Shown here piece by piece: positions 6,355 through 8,053 of a DNA stretch of 8,053 nucleotides (the first letter of the stretch is position 1; every line of letters starts with the position of its first letter). The translations under genes and the position numbers were made by a program. Source of the stretch: an uncultured Lachnospiraceae bacterium (lineage in GTDB: Bacteria; Bacillota; Clostridia; Lachnospirales; Lachnospiraceae). The notes below the pieces were generated by a model. It ran no database searches and was not told where the DNA came from. It saw nothing but the letters and a program-made list of their open reading frames with translations. Location: the NCBI GenBank assembly GCA_946183625.1, contig CAMHCL010000073.1, positions 1 through 8,053 of the forward strand, read 5' to 3'.

Positions 6355-7665
6355 ATGTGGTACAATGAAGCTGTATTCTATCAGATATATCCACTGGGCT
6401 TTACAGGAGCTCCATTTGAAAATGATGGAATACTTACAGATAGGATACTGAAGGTTATCGACTGGATTCCTCATATGAAGAAACTCGGAATTAATGCGAT
6501 ATATTTCTCCCCTGTTTTCGAATCCGATACACATGGCTATAACACCAGGGATTACGGTCTTATAGATAAGCGCCTTGGAACAAATGAAGACTTTAAGAAG
6601 GTTGTTGAGGCTCTACATGCAGAAGATATCAAGGTGGTTCTTGATGGTGTATTCAATCATGTAGGCCGCGGTTTCTGGGCTTTCGAAGACGTACGTCAGA
6701 AGAAATGGGATTCTCCATACAAGGACTGGTTCCACATCTCATTTGATGGTAATTCAAATTACAATGACGGTTTCTGGTATGAAGGTTGGGAAGGCAACTA
6801 CGATCTGGTCAAGCTGAATCTCCAGAATCCTGCTGTTGTAGATCACCTCTTCGATAAGATCAAATACTGGGTTGATTATTTTGATATAGATGGTCTGAGA
6901 CTTGATGTAGCCTACTGTCTCGACAGAGGCTTTATACATAATCTGAAGGAATTCACTTTAGGTCTCAAAGATGAGTTCCTGCTCCTGGGCGAGCTGCTTC
7001 ACGGCGATTATGCTCAGTTCGTAGGAGAAGGCATGCTGGACAGCTGTACAAATTACGCATGCTATAAAGGACTCTACTCCAGCTTCAACAGCATGAACAT
7101 GTTCGAGATAATCCATTCCCTTATGCAGCAGTTCGGTCCTGAAGACTGGTGCCGCTATAAGAATATGCATCTCTTATCCTTTGTAGATAATCATGATGTT
7201 ACAAGAATCGCCAGCATACTCAGCAACAAGAAGCATCTGCCTCTGGTGTATGCACTCTCCTTCGGAATGCCTGGTATACCTTGTATATATTATGGAAGCG
7301 AATGGGGAACCGAAGCCCGTAAGGAAGATGGTGACCCAGCACTGAGAGCATGCTTCGATAAACCGGAATGGAATGAGCTTACAGACTTCATCGCGAAGCT
7401 GGCTGAAATAAAGAAAAACAGCGAGGCTCTTAACTACGGAAGTTTCCGCAGCGTGGTCCTCACAAATCATCAATGTATATTCGAACGTAAGACAGATAAC
7501 GAGCGTGTGCTGGTAGCAATAAATGCATCAGACCAGCCATTTACAGCTCACTTCGATGCAGGCTGCGGCCAGGCAGACGAACTCATTACAGGAACGCTTC
7601 ACGATTTTGGTGGTGGCTCCGAACTGGCACCATACTCTGCAGAGATCTGGAAGATGGAGCGATAA
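6355..7665 (+). CDS. Cytoplasmic GH13 alpha-amylase-family glycoside hydrolase
   Basis: A 436-residue retaining alpha-glucan hydrolase. The TIM-barrel conserved regions are all present: DGVFNH (97-102), GLRLD with nucleophile Asp184, the acid/base Glu213 in LLGELL, and FVDNHD with the transition-state Asp281. The C-terminal stretch from about 375 looks like a small beta-sandwich domain C (ERVLVAINASDQPF). There is no signal peptide: the protein starts directly with MWYNEAVFYQIYPLGF, the first barrel strand. There is also no N-terminal CBM34-like domain, unlike classical cyclomaltodextrinases and neopullulanases. It should therefore act on imported maltodextrins or internal glycogen. Exact specificity (maltogenic, neopullulanase-like or alpha-glucosidase) cannot be read from sequence. 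The start is fixed by AGGAGGT 7 bases upstream. The gene is divergent from pgi and convergent with the GH25 gene, and is transcribed alone. Confidence 0.93.
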   Translation: MWYNEAVFYQIYPLGFTGAPFENDGILTDRILKVIDWIPHMKKLGINAIYFSPVFESDTHGYNTRDYGLIDKRLGTNEDFKKVVEALHAEDIKVVLDGVFNHVGRGFWAFEDVRQKKWDSPYKDWFHISFDGNSNYNDGFWYEGWEGNYDLVKLNLQNPAVVDHLFDKIKYWVDYFDIDGLRLDVAYCLDRGFIHNLKEFTLGLKDEFLLLGELLHGDYAQFVGEGMLDSCTNYACYKGLYSSFNSMNMFEIIHSLMQQFGPEDWCRYKNMHLLSFVDNHDVTRIASILSNKKHLPLVYALSFGMPGIPCIYYGSEWGTEARKEDGDPALRACFDKPEWNELTDFIAKLAEIKKNSEALNYGSFRSVVLTNHQCIFERKTDNERVLVAINASDQPFTAHFDAGCGQADELITGTLHDFGGGSELAPYSAEIWKMER

Positions 7666-7682
7666 ATCAAAAAAATAAAAAA

Positions 7683-7711
7683 TTATCAGCAGAAAGCAAA
7701 GCACATATAAA
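7683..7711 (+). promoter_or_regulatory. Candidate plus-strand promoter facing the structured element
   Basis: TTATCA (7683-7688), a 17-bp spacer and TATAAA (7706-7711) would start a transcript near 7718 running into the structured element and ending at its T7 tract, a product of about 158 bases. The surrounding sequence is very AT-rich, so the match is weak evidence. Confidence 0.3.
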
Positions 7712-7733
7712 AAGCACTAATAATAAAGTGGAC

Positions 7734-7875
7734 AAAAAAATAACAGCACTATACCTGCAAGGAACCATTGGAGAACGTCGGTTCTTTGGCTGTGTACTTT
7801 ACAGCCTTAGAACCGTTACGTTCGGAATTGAGGCGCGAGCCGCGTGACGAGCAGATATAGTGCTGTTATTTTTTT
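7734..7875. ncRNA. Structured RNA candidate enclosed by a perfect 20-bp inverted repeat
   Basis: The outer arms 7734-7753 and 7856-7875 are perfect 20-base inverted repeats beginning A7 and ending T7. One further position (7754/7855; C-A on plus, a G-U wobble on minus) leads to 4 more pairs (CTGC 7755-7758 with GCAG 7851-7854). Inside is a long hairpin: GAACGT/ACGTTC (7773-7778/7818-7823), a 2-base bulge, CGGTTCT/AGAACCG (7779-7785/7809-7815), a 2x2 internal loop, then GGCTGT/ACAGCC (7788-7793/7801-7806) with a 7-base loop. A mini-hairpin CGCG-AGC-CGCG lies at 7834-7844. A closing stem, an open bubble with a small hairpin on its 3' side, and a long apical stem resemble 6S RNA read on the plus strand, although the size is small and I recognise no conserved 6S sequence. 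Minus-strand reading gives A-rich loops and the better promoter. The strand is unresolved. Confidence 0.5.
7734..7875. terminator. Possible bidirectional terminator between convergent genes
   Basis: The element lies between the stops of the GH13 gene (plus) and the GH25 gene (minus). Its outer stem is followed by seven T on both strands, so transcripts from either side would end in a long stem plus U-tract. The roughly 100-base structured interior is far larger than an ordinary terminator loop, so termination is probably not its only role. No other terminator is visible for the GH13 gene. Confidence 0.5.
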
Positions 7876-7916
7876 CGTTGCGTAATTATTTATTTACTTT
7901 TTTCTATTGGAAATAC

Positions 7917-7946
7917 ATCCTAGCTAGTAAATAGAGTAGATGTCAA
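7917..7946 (-). promoter_or_regulatory. Candidate minus-strand promoter facing the structured element
   Basis: On the minus strand, a perfect -35 TTGACA (7946-7941), an 18-bp spacer and -10 TAGGAT (7922-7917; 4 of 6 matches). It lies 24 bases past the GH25 stop codon and would start a transcript near 7910, ending at the T-tract near 7734, a product of about 177 bases with no protein gene in it. This supports an independent small RNA. Confidence 0.42.
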
Positions 7947-7964
7947 GTGTAATGTAGATGACAA
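7936..7964. repeat. Tandem 11-base direct repeat, 18-base period
   Basis: GTAGATGTCAA (7936-7946) and GTAGATGACAA (7954-7964) differ at one base and are spaced 18 bases start to start. The first copy contains the minus-strand -35 box. Two same-face copies fit binding of a regulator or a duplicated promoter element; nothing further is visible. Confidence 0.45.
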
Positions 7965-7970
7965 TCTATC

Positions 7971-8053
7971 CTATCTCATCCACACATCTAAGTCAACTTG
8001 GGTTGGGATGCCGTCGACATAGCCGGATGGCGTGTACTGATAGCCCTCAACGT
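7971..8053 (-). CDS. GH25-type lysozyme, C-terminal end only (5' part beyond window)
   Basis: An open frame enters from the right edge and ends with TAG at 7971-7973, giving the last 26 complete codons. The visible residues include EGYQYTPSGYVDGI followed by PTQVDLDVWMR at the C-terminus. This matches the terminal strand of the GH25 (Chalaropsis/N,O-diacetylmuramidase) lysozyme barrel, whose members typically end in the pattern QYtssG-V-GI-g-VDLdv. Such enzymes cleave the MurNAc-GlcNAc bond of peptidoglycan and occur as autolysins or phage endolysins; which one applies here cannot be told without the N-terminal part. The domain ends the protein, so no C-terminal cell-wall-binding repeat follows. 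The gene converges on the GH13 gene, with the structured element between them. Confidence 0.72.
   Translation of the reverse strand, partial: VEGYQYTPSGYVDGIPTQVDLDVWMR

Noticed and set aside
7661..7687. Small terminator hairpin GATAA/TTATC right after the GH13 stop
   Set aside because: The stem is only 5 AT-rich pairs with a long A-rich loop and no T-tract.
7734..7875. Integron attC site or MITE-type insertion
   Set aside because: The arm ends do not fit the RYYYAAC/GTTRRRY core sites of attC. Flanks GGAC and CGTT show no target-site duplication, and no transposase or integrase is nearby. A genome-wide copy search could still revive the MITE idea.
7734..7875. T-box or other known metabolite riboswitch
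   Set aside because: There is no T-box AGGGTGGNACCGCG-like core, and the element lies downstream of one gene and antisense-downstream of the other rather than in a 5' leader.
1..8053. CRISPR array, tRNA or rRNA genes
   Set aside because: I saw no regularly spaced repeats, no tRNA-like cloverleaf and no rRNA segments on either strand.

Overview
The window suggests a low-to-moderate GC, Gram-positive Clostridia genome, most likely Lachnospiraceae (relatives of Butyrivibrio, Roseburia or Lachnospira). The basis is recognition of protein style (glucose-6-phosphate isomerase, GH13, lectin-like C1A protease, 7TM sensor), AGGAGG-type ribosome binding sites, sigma-A-type promoters and a TTG start. 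The exact taxon is inference.

Left part, minus strand (6160 down to 1): a run of six co-directional genes. In transcription order they are pgi (glucose-6-phosphate isomerase), a THUMP-domain rRNA methyltransferase of the YpsC/RlmL type, a membrane-anchored papain-like (C1A) cysteine protease with a lectin-like domain, rdgB (XTP/dITP pyrophosphatase), a YfcE-type metallophosphoesterase overlapping rdgB by one base, and the N-terminal multi-pass membrane part of a protein that leaves the window at base 1. Gaps after pgi are 80, 35, 43, -1 and 16 bases, so the last five are probably one operon. A 9-bp hairpin after pgi may separate or attenuate pgi relative to it.

Middle (6161-6354): a divergent promoter region. 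Each side has an extended -10 promoter with a 17-bp spacer; the minus one drives pgi and the plus one drives a cytoplasmic GH13 alpha-amylase-family gene (6355-7665). The pair links alpha-glucan breakdown with entry of glucose phosphate into glycolysis.

Right part (7666-8053): the GH13 gene converges on a gene cut by the right edge, of which only the last 26 codons are visible (7971-8053, minus). These match the C-terminal end of GH25 lysozymes. Between the two stops lie 305 bases without a protein gene. They hold the most striking object in the window: a 142-base structured element (7734-7875) enclosed by a perfect 20-bp inverted repeat with A7/T7 ends, containing a long interrupted inner hairpin and a GC-rich mini-hairpin. 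It could be an undescribed or 6S-like small RNA, a large bidirectional terminator, or both. Candidate promoters face it from each side, and its strand cannot be settled from sequence alone.

Most of the window is ordinary housekeeping. The points worth a second look are the structured element, the small palindromes in the operon spacers, and the protease embedded among nucleotide and RNA housekeeping genes.
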